From Vitis vinifera (lineage: Eukaryota; Streptophyta; Magnoliopsida; Vitales; Vitaceae): a stretch of 64,000 nucleotides of DNA. The stretch spans positions 21,951,001-22,015,000 of the forward strand of contig NC_081820.1 of NCBI RefSeq assembly GCF_030704535.1, written 5' to 3'. Positions within the stretch are counted from its first letter, which is position 1, and each line of letters starts with the position of its first letter. Positions 48,007 through 59,727 of the stretch are shown here, piece after piece. The notes under the pieces were generated by a model. That model searched no databases and was not told the origin of the DNA. It saw only the letters and a list, made by a program, of their open reading frames with translations. Position numbers and translations under genes: made by a program.

Positions 48007-49742
48007 CCTATCAAAACCAAATCCCATGTCATTTGAGACAAATAAGAAGAGAGAAATCTAAGTCCGTGATTAAAGAAGATGACGCATTTCACTTACCAAA
48101 TGGTGTCCTCTCAAATGATTGCACAACCAGTTCATCTTCAGCATGGTAGCCACATAGAGCTTGTCTCTCGTGTCATCAAGAAACCTGAAATAAGCATGCC
48201 TCCATGTCCTTTTGAATAAAAGAGCCCCACAGACTCCCCAAAAGCTCAGGATGAATCCCGTAGCCATACCAATATAAAACCATGGCAGTTCAAAGTCTTC
48301 TCTGCTTTCTTCAATGTGGTTCACACCTTGAAAATCTTCCTTCTTTGTGCAGTTTTTTTGTAAGAGGAGCTCCACAAAGTTCATCATTGCCAATGAAGCT
48401 AAGTGCATCAAAGCTTTGAAGCTGACTGCTTGAAGGTATTGTTCGTGATAAATTGTTGTAAGACAGGTCCAAATGATCAAGGAATGATAAATTTGTCATG
48501 CTTTCAGGAATTGCACCTGAAAGATGGTTTCTTGACAAATCCAAAGATTCCAAGGTTTCCATGCTCCCAACTTTTTCTGGTATCCTTCCAATTAAATGAT
48601 TTTGAGACAAGTTCAAAAACCGCAACCCTGAGAGACATGAGATTTCAGTAGGGATTGATCCTGACAAATTGTTACTCGAAAAGTCAATTGTCCTCACCAG
48701 TCCAAGAATACTGTCATACTCTGATTTCCTCCCTTTAACCACTAAGGAAAGATCCTCGTACTTCAAGTAATTGTAATCAAACAAAACTTTGAAGTTATCA
48801 TCAACTGCAGTGTCCATTCTTGCCATTGTACTAAAATTGTTTATGCAATTTGGTATGGCTCCTGATAATGTATTATTAGCAAGATCCAACACTATAAGAG
48901 AAGAAAGTTGGCATATTTGTGGAGGAATGTTGCCAATGAATTTATTGGATCTTAAAGAGAGAGCCATTAGAGTGGACATTTCCCCTATCCAACTTGGTAT
49001 ATTCCCTGAGAATTTATTTTCAGCTAAATCCACAAGGCCCAAAAATGCACAGTTTTGCAGTGATACTGGTATATCTCTGACGAAGCTATTAGTGTACAAA
49101 TGCAATGCTTTGAGAGCAAATAAAGAGCCTATGGAGTTGGGAATTTTACCAGATAGATTGTTGTCTCCAAGGTTCAAATGAGTCAGAGATGGCCAATACA
49201 TCAAACAATTCAAAAGTTTCCCTGACAATGAGTTATTTGATAAATTGAGGACCTCCAATTTACTTCCTCCATTAACCTTTCTGCACAAGAAAGAGGAAAT
49301 CCGTCTTGGAAATGGATTGTTGGCAATTCTCAACTCGATAACGTTCTGTGATAAATGTGGTAACTGGCCTGTGAAACAATTAGAACTCAGATCGACCTGA
49401 GTATTATTCAGCAGAACTTCAGATAAATCCCCAGATATCTGGTTATCAGAGAGATGCAGGACATGTGGAATTTGTGAAGCCCACTTCCACAACCAGCTAG
49501 GAGCAGCGTCCACAATTCCTGAGTTGGAGATGTATAGACTCTGAAGAGATCTTTGTGTTTGCAGCCATGCTGGAAACTTAGGGCCCATCTTGCAAGAAAT
49601 AATCTTCATATATTGAAGTTGAAAAGGAGGAATCCAATTTGAGCTCACATTGAATGTTAGATACGTCCAAGACATCTCTAAGTACTTCAAGTTTGAGAGT
49701 TTGGTAAAATGTACTTCTGATACAATTCCTGCCAAAAGGTTT
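48007..49742 (-). pseudogene. RLP, 5'-truncated and frameshifted near the C-terminus
   Basis: The minus strand from 49735 encodes about 450 residues of RLP starting in the middle of the LRR array (IVSEVHFTKLSNLKYLEMS), followed by LRRs, island (KGRKSEYDSIL) and C-cap (GNDELCGAPL). In the segment for KNCTKKE a run of seven T on the plus strand (about 48351-48357) stands where the sister copy at 56535-56540 has six, shifting the frame. The acidic linker, membrane helix (WFYIGMATGFILSFWG) and basic tail continue in another frame to a donor at 48097, and a second exon begins at 48007. Signal peptide, N-cap and roughly the first 380 residues are gone; the break is at about 49742, where 3' flank of the neighbouring gene begins. 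Confidence 0.82.
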
Positions 49743-50093
49743 CTTCCTAAAATTGTAGAAAAAGGACTACAAATGCATCAACACTCAATTCATTTTCATG
49801 GCAGCAGTGCCTAAAAGAGATTATTAATTAATATCGTAACACAACAGCAATAACATATATAGAAACTTCAACACAAAAGATAATTACAGCAATGCGAAAT
49901 TAATATTACCACTTTGAATACTATAAAGTGCTCTTTGGCCATGCCATTGAAGTTGTTGAAACATGTGAGTATGATACACTCCCTTGGAGATCATCCTGAA
50001 ACGAATTTGAAAATAAGAGTAAGAGGCAATAGATTTGGAAAACATGTCAGTATATGATTTGAAAATAAGGGTAATCATATATCTTTTCCTTAC
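49743..50093 (-). other. 3' UTR exon and flank of the RLP at 50094-52765
   Basis: A UTR exon begins at 49995 after tttcag. The short coding exon 2 found in other RLP genes is missing: only about 98 bp of intron separate the donor at 50093 from this exon. Splicing would give HAG and then a stop within the first codons. The stretch 49757-49916 recurs at 59566-59727. Confidence 0.55.
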
Positions 50094-52765
50094 CAGCATG
50101 GTATCTTCTCAACTTTTGGTGGAACCACTTCAGTTTTATTGGTATAGCCACATAGGCCCGGTCCCTGATGTCATAAAGAAACTGGAAATAAGCATACCTC
50201 CATGCTCTCTTGAAAAAGAGAGCTCCACAAACTCCCCAAAACCCCACAATGAATCCTGATCCCATGCCAATGTAAAACCATGAGATTTCTGGAAATTCTC
50301 TGTTTTCTTCTACAGCAGTGGGACCTAGAGTCTCTTCATCTTTTGTGCAGTTTTTCATAAGAGGGGCTCCACACAGTTCAGGATTGCCAAAGAAAGAAAG
50401 TGGATCCAAGCTTTGAAGCTGGGTGCTTGAAGGAATTCTCCCAGAAAAGTTGTTGAATGACAGGTCCAGGTAATCAAGAAATGTTAAATTGCTCATGCTC
50501 TGAGGAATTTCACCTGAAAGATGATTTCTCGAGAGATCTAGAGATTCTAATGATGCCATCACCCCAATTTTCTCTGGTATCCTCCCCATTAAATGATTTC
50601 GAGAGAAGTTTAGAAATAGCAGGCCAAAAAGACTTGAGATTTCAATTGGGATTGATCCAGATAAATTGTTACTTGAAAGGTCAATCATCCTCACATATTT
50701 AAGAATCTTTTCGTACTTTGATTCCCTCCCCTTTATATCTAAAACAAGACTTTCCATGTAAGATTCATCATAAAAATGATAGCCTACTTCCAAAGCATCA
50801 TACCCAATATAATAATTAGGTCCTGCAGCCATAGCACTGATATTATTCAAGCACTTGGGTATTGATCCTGACAGACTATTATCAGCAAGATCCAACACTA
50901 TAAGAGAAGAAAGTTGGCATATTTGTGGAGGAATAATGCCCGTTGAATTTATTGGATCTTAAATGGATAACCATTAGAGTTGTCCTCTCAAAAATCCACC
51001 TGGGTATAATCCCCGAAAATTTATTGTCACTTAGATTTATCAGCCCCAAAACCTTGCAATTCTCTAGTGATGAGGGTATTTCTCCATAGAATGAATTGTT
51101 TTGCAAGCTCAATGCTTTAAGTCCGACCAAAGAACCCATGGAATTAGGAATTTTACCAGATAGATTGTTGCTTCCCAGGCTTACATGAGTAAGAGACGAC
51201 CAATGCATCCAACAATCAGAAAGTTCCCCTGATAAAGCATTAATTGATATGTCAACGACCTCCAATTTACTTCTTCCATTCATCTTTTGGCACATGAAAG
51301 GGGAAATCTGTCCCGAGAATGAATTGTTAGCAATATTCAACACAACAACATTCGGAGACAGACGTGGCAACCGACCTGAGAAGCAGTTAGAACTCAAATC
51401 AATGATAGTATTATTTAGTACAACTTGGGATAAGTCCCCAGATATCTGGTTGTTAGAGAGATGGATCTGTTCGATGTATGAAGCGAACTTCCAGAACCAG
51501 TTTGGAGCTGTGTCCACAATTCCAGACCTGGAGACGTCTAGACAGAAAAGAGACTTTTGTGTCTGTAGCCACGCAGGAAATTTTGGACCCATTTTACAGG
51601 AATCCGCCTCCAGATACTCTAGTTGGAATGGAGGAGTCCAACTGGAGTTCACATGGAAAGATAAAGATGTTCCAGATATCAATAAGTCCTTCAATTTTGA
51701 GAGTGCTGTAAAATGTACTTCTGATATGGTCCCTGTTAAGGAAGTCCCTCGTACATTTAAATTCTCCAAATTGGATAGAAACCACAGACTCATTGGAAGA
51801 GTGCCATTAATCAACTGATTTTCAGAAAGACCCAAAGACCTCAAGGATGATAAGTTTCCTATGGATGTAGGAATAGGGCCATGAAAGGAATTGAAAGAAA
51901 CATCGAGATATTCTAGATATTTGAGTTGTCCTAAAGACTCTGAAATTTGCCCCTTGAATTGATTGTCTAATAGACTTAGAGACACAAGACTACTGAGATT
52001 AAACAACCAATTTGGTATTTCTTGATTGAAATTGTTCTCAGAAAGATCAAGAAATGTGAGAGATGTGAAATTGGCATACCCGAAAGATGAAGTTTTATTG
52101 CTATTAAGTTCACAATCGGACAAGTGCAGCTCTGAAAGAGAAGGGAACATAGACACGGATTCAAGCCAATGGACTTCCCTGTGAAGGTCAACCCCATTCA
52201 TGCCTAGGTACTTCAAAAAAGCAAGATGAGAAATCCAACCAAGATTCTCAACGTACAACCCATTGTTATATCCCAGATCCAGGTGACGAAGAGTCGAGAG
52301 ATTTCCAAGCTGATGAGGGACTAGTCCACCAAATCCAACAGAGGTGAGGTCAAGATATCTCAAACTCCCCATGGAACCCAGGAAACTTGGAATTGGACTA
52401 CCTCCAAAATCATTCCAACTCAAGTTCAAGTAACTCAAAAATTCTAATTCAAGCAAAGCAGGGCTAATTTCACCACCCAATCTATAGAATTCATAATCAT
52501 CCGCGTCATATGGATTACCGAGATGGAGCTCAACCACTCGCCCTGTAACGTTGTTGCAGCGAACTGCTTCCCATCTACAACAATCTTGATTGACAGACCA
52601 AGATGAGAGCCGGTTGCCAGGATTAGAGAGAGCTTTCTTGAATCTTAGAAGGGCATGTTTCTCTTTTTCATTGCAAACCAAAGTGTTTGGGTCACATAAG
52701 ATTGAGATGGTGGAGGAGAGAAAGCAAAGCAAGGGAAACAAAATGATGGGTCTGGAGTTTCTCAT
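50094..52765 (-). pseudogene. Near-complete RLP with a single frameshift
   Basis: Starts at 52765 (MRNSRPIILFPLLCFLSS, a signal peptide) with N-cap DCCRWEAVRC and about 28 LRRs (GTGTISEVHF-type and LSDNKFSGIIPRW). It also has an island (acidic/Tyr-rich, then KGRESKYEKIL), C-cap (GNPELCGAPL), acidic linker, membrane helix (WFYIGMGSGFIVGFWG) and basic tail, ending at a donor after 50094. The only break I see is one extra C on the plus strand in the ccc at 50939-50941, where the gene at 14685 has two. It moves the frame after FNG and splits the protein at about residue 609. It may be a true pseudogene, one allele, or a base-calling error. All expected domains are otherwise present, so I keep it as the best receptor candidate of the minus-strand cluster. 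Confidence 0.82.
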
Positions 52766-52828
52766 GGTTGCTTAATTACAAACTAGAGTGAGAATGAGAG
52801 TGTGAGTATTTGAAAGAAGAAAAGGGAC

Positions 52829-52840
52829 ATATATAATATA
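52829..52840 (-). promoter_or_regulatory. TATA box of the RLP at 52765
   Basis: TATATTATATAT on the minus strand lies about 65-75 bp before the ATG at 52765. A matching box precedes the duplicate copy (about 61006-61017, ATG at 60944). Confidence 0.55.
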
Positions 52841-52869
52841 ACTCAAGGGCTCCTTTTTATGGTTACAAG

Positions 52870-53999
52870 CTCATGTTTTCTGCAGTCAAAATCCCAGAGG
52901 TAACACAAAAAAAATCAGTTTTTTTCTGTTTACCAATATGTACTACTTCATCGAAAATGATTTTCCATATTTTGCTAATCCAATATGTACCTTTTTAAGT
53001 GTTTTGTCTCCAAGTTGCAAGACATTGGGTCAATGGCTAGGTTTTCTTATCAATTTCTTTGATGCATTTTGCATTCTCGGAGATATAAATGTTAAAAATA
53101 TTATATATATATATATATATATATTTACATTCTCTTTCTTTCTATTGTCCTCTCCATTTCCTTTCTATCTCATTCTCCTTCAAATTTTACAAAAACCAAA
53201 CTTAGTGTAAAGTTGATCAACTGTCTCCAAAATCTTCACTATCATCCAAATACAAAGACTTATAATCTAAGTAAACAAAGACTTATAGTCCAATAGTCCA
53301 AGTAAACAAAGACTTATAGTCCAAGTAAATGCATGGGGACAAATTTTTCACAACATCCATAAAATGACTTATGCTATGGGAGAAACTAGGATCCAAAATT
53401 CAAGAATTTAATGTCATACAATCAATGTTTAAAACAAGTAGGCAACCTTTTGAGTTCATATAATTGATTACTTGAAAGCTATGGTTTCCTAACATAGAAT
53501 GACAATTTCTTTCCCTCCCATTCTCCTTCAAATTTTCCAAAATCCAAACTTAGTTTAAAGTTAATAAATTGAACCCAAAGTTTTCACTTTTATCAAATAT
53601 TAGGACTTATAGTCCACGGTGAAGGCATGGAAACAAACTTCCCAAGGCCTTGATAAAGATGACTTATGTCAAGAAAGAAATTGGGATCCAAAATACAAGA
53701 ATTTAATGTCATATAATCGACGTTTTCCAATATGCTCAATTTCATAGAAAATGATTTTTCTCCAATGTTTTATTCATCCATTCCATCATATAGGAGTCAT
53801 AGATAGATACCAGGAATGACTTTTCAAGTGTTTTCCTCCAAGTTGCATGAGGCAAGGTCAATGGTTGGGTCTTCATATCAATGACATTGATGCATTTTTG
53901 CATTCTCCATGACATAAATGTGAGAAAAAAAAAAGCTAAGAGTCCTTTCCATTTGTTTAAATTCGGACATCCACTCAAAGAGATTAATAAAGTTAATCA
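52870..53999 (-). repeat. RLP-upstream ~320-bp repeat, inverted
   Basis: Inverted units of the repeat seen at 18716-20557 (acttagtgtaaagttgatcaactg near 53200, acttagtttaaagttaataaattg near 53546). A (ta)n run lies at about 53103-53123. A local triplication of caaagacttatagtccaa lies at 53275-53330. The same stretch is duplicated at 61020-62060. Confidence 0.7.
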
Positions 54000-54340
54000 A
54001 TTAATCTGAAAGTCTTGACTAACATTCAAATGTGCGGACTTAGACCACAAGGCAAATGCATGGAAACAAACTTTTAAGACTTGTGAAGATCTCTCTTTAG
54101 TAATTCAATAGTTTGATAGCTGAAAAAGATTTCATTTGCCTTGAAAAGCTTGTGATCTTCCAAAAGTCCTAATTATATAAACATTTCAATGGCAATGAGG
54201 TTAAAGCACCACTATTTTAGTTTCCCCATTTTGCTGTCATTGCTCTATTCCAAGCAAATCTTAGTGATCATTATGGTTTGGAAACTTCTAAATGGTTGTT
54301 TTATAAGTTAAAATAACTGCAAATGATATCTATGAAAAGA
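54000..54340 (-). repeat. Orphan RLP 3' module, inverted
   Basis: Contains tcatttgcc-ttgaaaagcttgtg, ttagtttccccatttt and ggtttggaaacttctaaatgg, the reverse complement of the RLP downstream module (18020-18420). No RLP coding sequence lies upstream of it on this strand, so it marks another lost copy. Repeated at 62080-62400 and, in part, from 63425. Confidence 0.55.
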
Positions 54341-55000
54341 TCCGAAATCTTATTTTATTTTATTTTTGTATGGTTAAATCAAGAGAATATTATAAAAAAA
54401 GAAACGTTAATAGAGTGCCTGAAATTATATAGGAAGTATATCGTGGACGCCTAAAAACACCACCAAAAGGAAAGAGGGGTAACAAAAAACAAGACCCCCC
54501 ACTAAGAGCTCAATCAATCAATAAAAAAAAAAATCTATTATACAAAGAGGACCAAAAACTATGAAAAAAACTTAGGCCAATCCCATAGATTACAAAGAAA
54601 AGAGTGTTTCAACCCTTAAACAAAATGCTCTTGATTTTCTAATGATCTACCATTTCTTTCCTTTCAAATTGTCTAAAATAAACATAAAGGAGTAATTCAC
54701 CACTCTTTTTTTTTTCCCCCATTTTTTTACCCATGAAAGAGTCATGTCATCGCAATAGTGTTTCTTTGGCCAAAGAGGGAAGCACCTAAGATATGCCAAA
54801 TAAGGAAAACAATAAAAGCCATAAAGTCTTTGTGTTAACATAATGAATATTGATGTAACTAATGGATTCTTCCTTTAAATGATAAAGGAAACATCTGTTT
54901 GCCAAAAATCACTCTCTCCTCTATAAATGATCCAAGGTTAAAATCTTTTCCCAAATAGTTGTCTTTAAATAAAAAAACCACTTATTAAATTGTAGAAATC
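54341..55000 (-). mobile_element. LINE (L1-type) 3' remnant
   Basis: On the minus strand the stretch near 54640-54700 resembles the end of an L1 reverse-transcriptase ORF (an FILDNLKGKK-like segment, then KSRAF, comparable to the WTIWRERNRR region). A 3' UTR-like stretch follows (cctctttccttttggtgg, then gatatacttcctatataatttc) and an A-rich tail at about 54350. It is heavily decayed. Copies at 62400-63000 and 63570-64000 show that it inserted before the cluster duplicated. Assignment is by resemblance only. Confidence 0.4.
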
Positions 55001-55739
55001 ACCCAAAAGGGGATTTGAATGGGGTGTTAGAAGTTTTTTCAAAACAATCAACCAAAAGCTAAAAGGATGAGAAATGAAGAACAAAACAACAATAATAAAA
55101 AGAGAAATGCAAACTTTTTTTATAGTGACTTGATAAGCCGCCTACATCCACTCTCGTCTAACTTCTAATTGAATAAGGGTATCTTCAAGACTTTTATAGC
55201 CAAATTCTCCATACTTCTAACATTTGGATTTTAAGGTTCCAATTGACGTTCACAAACTCTTTAAGTACTTAACCTATTTGAAAACTTTTCTCTCACAAGG
55301 AGAAGGTAAGAAAATATTAACAAACTCCAAACCTAGTAGCAAGTTAAGCTCAAAATACAAGTAGAAGTTAGGATGGATTTGAAGGTAGACAAAAAGAATT
55401 GTAAGTGAGAAATCAATGCACCTTGATGAAGACCTTTTAATGAGAGAAAGAATATTTTTTCAATTGAATGTGGATGTTCTCTTATCAATAAATACTTTAA
55501 AACTCTCTAATTTGTAGCTTTCTAGCTTGAGGACCCCAAAAGCCATAGAAAGGCGTTAACCGATTAAGCAACTTAAACGAATGGTTAATAAAAAACAAGG
55601 ATTCATCCATTTCTTTGATAAAAAAAATATTGTTTTAAGCTGAAGTATGAAAATAAACTTTTAAGTGTATAAAAAATAACTTAAACTTAAGTGCATCGAC
55701 AAATACCATCTTAAAATATATCATTGGTTACTTCACATT
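55001..55739. other. Intergenic part of the duplicated unit; no gene seen
   Basis: 55001-55400 is repeated at 63060-63420. The rest is unique AT-rich sequence up to the copia fragment. Confidence 0.5.
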
Positions 55740-55985
55740 TTTTTTATTTGTTTCACTAGATTACATACATTCATGTAAACTTCTTCATAATTTCTTTTGC
55801 ATACCCTTCTTGAGAAATAAAAATACCATTTTTTGTTTGATTCACTTCTATGCCAAGATAGTACGACATGAGACCAAGGTCAATCATCTCAAACTAGCGA
55901 GCCATTAATATTTTGAACTCATAAAACATGGTAGGCTTGTTTCCAATGAAGATTAAGTCATCCACATGGTTGGCTTGTTACCATT
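55740..55985 (-). mobile_element. Ty1/copia reverse-transcriptase fragment
   Basis: On the minus strand this reads as the copia reverse transcriptase around its active site (VDDLIFIGN) and the following [12 protein letters not shown] and [13 protein letters not shown] segments. It is only a fragment, broken, with no LTR assigned. It lies exactly at the boundary between the two copies of the minus-strand duplication (about 56012). Confidence 0.75.
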
Positions 55986-56011
55986 ATTTCTTTGAACTCA
56001 TAAAACATGGT

Positions 56012-56493
56012 TGGCCTGAAAGTCTAGACTACCATCTGAATACATGGACTTTGTCCATTGATGATGAACACATCCAGAAACTTTCAAGACTTGTGACATC
56101 TCACTTGACTTCAGTAATTTGATATTTGAAAGAGATTTTTCTTAGACTTGCAAAGCTTCCGGTCCTCCCAAGTTCCAATTGTATGAACAGTTCGATGGTC
56201 GCGGGCCTGTGGCATCAGGCACCTCAAACCTCAATAATTCTATGACTCACTGTGAGACACCGCAGTAGACTAACATAGTTTCATGATCAGCAGTCAGACA
56301 TTCTTCCAGTTACTGGCTCTTTTATTAATTGAAAATTGGTGTCAAATAATATAGCTGAAATGACTGAAAATTACATCCACAAAAACATATGAATCTTCAA
56401 TTCATTATGATATAACAACAATCAGCAACACCTATTTTTATGACATAACATCAAATGACATAGTAGAAAGTATACTATAAAGAACAGCATTAA
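56012..56493 (-). repeat. Second copy of the RLP 3' module (copy of 47086-47540)
   Basis: Near-identical to 47086-47540 (ggcctgaaagtctagactac, gtcctcccaagttccaatt, ttcatgatcagcagtcagac). It marks the start of the second copy of the minus-strand duplication. Immediately after it, sequence for the membrane helix and tail is missing. Confidence 0.8.
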
Positions 56494-57362
56494 TGAAGTC
56501 TTCTCTGCTTTCTTCAATGTGGTTCACACCTTGAAAATCTTCCTTCTTTGTGCAGTTTTTTGTAAGAGGAGCTCCACAAAGTTCATCATTGCCAATGAAG
56601 CTATGTGCGTCAAAGCTTTGAAGCTGAGTGCTTGAAGGTATTGTTCCTAATAAATTGTTGTAAGACAGGTCCAAATGATCAAGGAATGATAAATTTGTCA
56701 TGCTTTCAGGAATTGCACCTGAAAGATGGTTTCTTGACAAATCCAAAGATTCCAAGGTTTCCATGCTCCCAACTTTCTCTGGTATCCTTCCAATTAAATG
56801 ATTTTCAGACAAGTTCAAAAACCGCAATCCTGAGAGACTTGAGATTTCAGCAGGGATTGATCCTGACAAATTGTTACTCGAAAAGTCAATTGCCCTCACC
56901 AGTGCAAGAATACTGTCATACTCTGATTTCCTCCCTTTAACCACTAAGGAAAGATCCTCGTACTTCAAGTGCATAAACTTTGAAGTAATTGTTTATGCAC
57001 TTTGGTATGGGTCTCGATAATGTATTATCAGCAAGATCCAACACTATAAGAGAAGAAAGTTGGCATATTTGTGGAGGAATATTGCCAATGAATTGATTGG
57101 ATCTTAAAGAGAGAGCCATTAGAGTGGACATTTCCCCTATCCAACTTGGTATATTCCCTGAGAATTTATTTTCAGCTAAATCAACAAGGCCTAAAAATGC
57201 ACAGTTCTGCAGTGATACTGGTATATCCCTAAAGAAACTATTATTGTACAAATGCAATGCTTTGAGAGCAAATAAAGAGCCTACGGAGTTGGGAAGTTTA
57301 CCAGATAGATTGTTGTCTCCAAGGTTCAAATGAGTCAGAGATGGCCAATACATCAAACAATT
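56494..57362 (-). pseudogene. RLP fragment, copy of 48300-49212
   Basis: Minus strand encodes LRRs (NCLMYWPSLTHLNLGDNNLS), part of the island (KYEDLSLVVKGRKSEYDSIL), C-cap (GNDELCGAPLTKNC) and the start of the acidic linker (EESREDF), in two frames. Compared with its sister, about 70 bases are missing around 56965-57000 (between the CINN and YLKYEDL segments), which breaks the frame. The membrane helix and tail are cut off at about 56494. The upstream end is cut at about 57362 by unrelated AT-rich DNA. Here the homopolymer for KNCTKKE has six T, the version that keeps the frame. Confidence 0.82.
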
Positions 57363-59565
57363 TGAAAATTGGTATATATGGAACAAACAACTTGATTGAT
57401 GGAAAATTGGTAATGTTTTAAGCAGAAAATTGATTCAAATTAATAATTTGCTTATATTAGTTATCATTTATTTGTTCATTCAATATTTTAGTAGTGTGTT
57501 TGTTTGGGATACATAACGTTTAGTGTAGGTTGGTTATTATCTAATTTTTTTCACAATTGTCTCCTAATTTGGGCATAGTTGATTTCTTTGGATAAAATCT
57601 TTCAAGCAAAGCTACTCAATTATAACACCACTTTTCCCTTGTTGAATTGAAAAGAATTATTATAGTAAAGTTTGGTTATTTATAGATATTTTGAATATAT
57701 ATTTCAAAAACCACATGTATATATACATGCATACCAACTTCATAGATGTCTGTATATATTAAAATTTTATTTGAATTTAAATATAAAAAAAAGTTGAAAA
57801 TACATAAATTTATACAAAAAAGAATGTTTAGTTTTTATTTTATTTAATATTTTCTATAACAAGTCATTTACAACTTTTGTTCTTTTCTTCCCATTTTTCC
57901 TTTCTCTTGTATTGAGAACCAATCAGAGCCTAATACTCTATAGTAGAAATAGTGGTCCTAAGTAATAAGATCTTAAGGCTATGCAATGTAATCAAGGTAG
58001 CTAAAAAGTGGGAGGTAGACTAGACATTTATAGAGATCCAAAAAAACACCAAAATCCACTCACTTAATGGTTGACTTGGCTATAGTCCAAATGTAATGAC
58101 TTGGAGTCCATTTATGCACAAATCCGGATAAACAGTACTTTAAGACTTGTGATACCTTTCTTGACTTGAACCATTTGTTGTAGAAATTTTTTTTTGTCTC
58201 TCCACGCTTAATTACCTTTATGAAAGATTTCTCTAGGATTCCTTCTTGTTTGTTCCAAATTGCTTGGCAACATACCTGAAAATAACTACAATGCATTGAA
58301 GAGCAAATAACACTAGATGTGTATAGAAAACCTTTCAAATAGATGGAAAAAAACCATATGATCTTATCAATGAAATTCATTAAACAATTACTTATGAAAT
58401 TTAATTATGCATATGTGTGTGTTTGTAGGAACGTTGGAAAGATGCTCATTGTGGTGTTGCATCTTTCCTTGTGTCAAATTAAGAATCCCACGGTTAGTTT
58501 TCTCCTTATTTGGAATAGCAGGGATATTAAATTCTTTCGGAAAAACTTTGACCCTTCTATATTGTAAGAATTTTTCATTGAGGAGAAATGGAAAAAAGAA
58601 TGAAAAATTACTTCTTTATATTTGTTTCGTACTGTTTGGAAATGAAGAAATTAAATGTCTTTTAATAATATATCATATTAATAGCTTAAACCCCTTTTTA
58701 TGTGTAATTTTTTTGGAATGGGTAATTAAAAACAGGATAAAAATATTATTTTTACGGATATATCGGTAACATGATTTTGCATATATATCAAGATATGTCA
58801 AGAAATATCGATGGATGTTTGACATAAAATATCAATGAGATAGAAATTAATCAAAATTTATGAAAATGTTGAAAAAAATTCTAAGAAATGATATAAAAAA
58901 TAATAATAGACATTTTAAAGTTGTTTTATTAAAAAAAATTATATATATATATGATAAATTAAATATATATTTTATAGGGATTCATGCAATTTGGATGTAT
59001 TATTTTTTATTTTGAAATGTTGATAATTGCATTTATAAATTTATATTTAATTATTATACAAAATATACTATATTTAAAATTAATTTATATACAATAATTT
59101 TATTTTAATTAATTTATAATATATATATACTTGGGACATTTGCGTTTAATGAATCCTCTATATAATGTTTGTTTGTAATATAAATGTATAAATATATATA
59201 ACACATATAAACTAATTACAAACAACATAGCTGGCCTGGGTCCTGCATCAATTCCCTTTGGTCCAGTTCATATTTTCATTTTAAGAATGAAAATGAGTAT
59301 TGCCTCATGAGGTCCTGGTTAAATGCGCCTCGAGGGCTGGGCTGGGCTGGGCTGGGCTTTAAAGAGTAAGCTGCTGTGTGGAAGAAGCTGTTGGGCTCGT
59401 CCATTAAAGCCTATTTCAGATTTTTGAATTACAAATTCAAAAAATCGGTTTTTTATCGATATATTGCCGAAAAATCGGTGAAAAATATGTGAATATAAAG
59501 ATGCATCGGACATGGTCGAAATTTCGGGTGTGTTATCGGGTTATATATATATATATAATGAAGAT
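57363..59565. other. 2.2-kb AT-rich insert replacing RLP sequence
   Basis: In the sister copy, 49213-49756 (544 bp, mostly RLP coding) fills this place. Here 2.2 kb of unrelated DNA is found. From about 58750 it holds recurrent atatcg motifs (acggatatatcggtaac, aagaaatatcgatggatg) and again near 59450-59540 (ttatcgatatattgccg, gtgttatcgggtta), suggesting a degraded DNA transposon. I could not define terminal repeats. No gene is seen. Confidence 0.5.
59334..59358. repeat. (GGGCT)5 microsatellite
   Basis: Five exact GGGCT units in an otherwise very AT-rich stretch. They lie inside the insert described at 57363-59565. Confidence 0.9.
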
Positions 59566-59727
59566 TGTAAAAAAGGGACTACAAATGCATCAACACTCAA
59601 TTCATTTTCATGGTAGCAGTGCCTAAAAGAGATTATTAATTAATATCGTAACACAACAGCAATAACATATATAGAAACTTCAACACAAAAGATAATTACT
59701 ACAATGCGAAATTAATACTACCACTTT
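59566..59727 (-). repeat. Copy of 49757-49916 (RLP 3' flank)
   Basis: Near-identical to 49757-49916 and joined directly at about 59727 to sequence matching 51561 onward. About 1.64 kb (49917-51560, the 3' half of the RLP gene) has therefore been deleted from this copy. Confidence 0.85.

Noticed and set aside
54647-54841. 64-codon minus-strand frame
   Set aside because: Part of the decayed LINE-like remnant; repeated in the duplicates and not a host gene.
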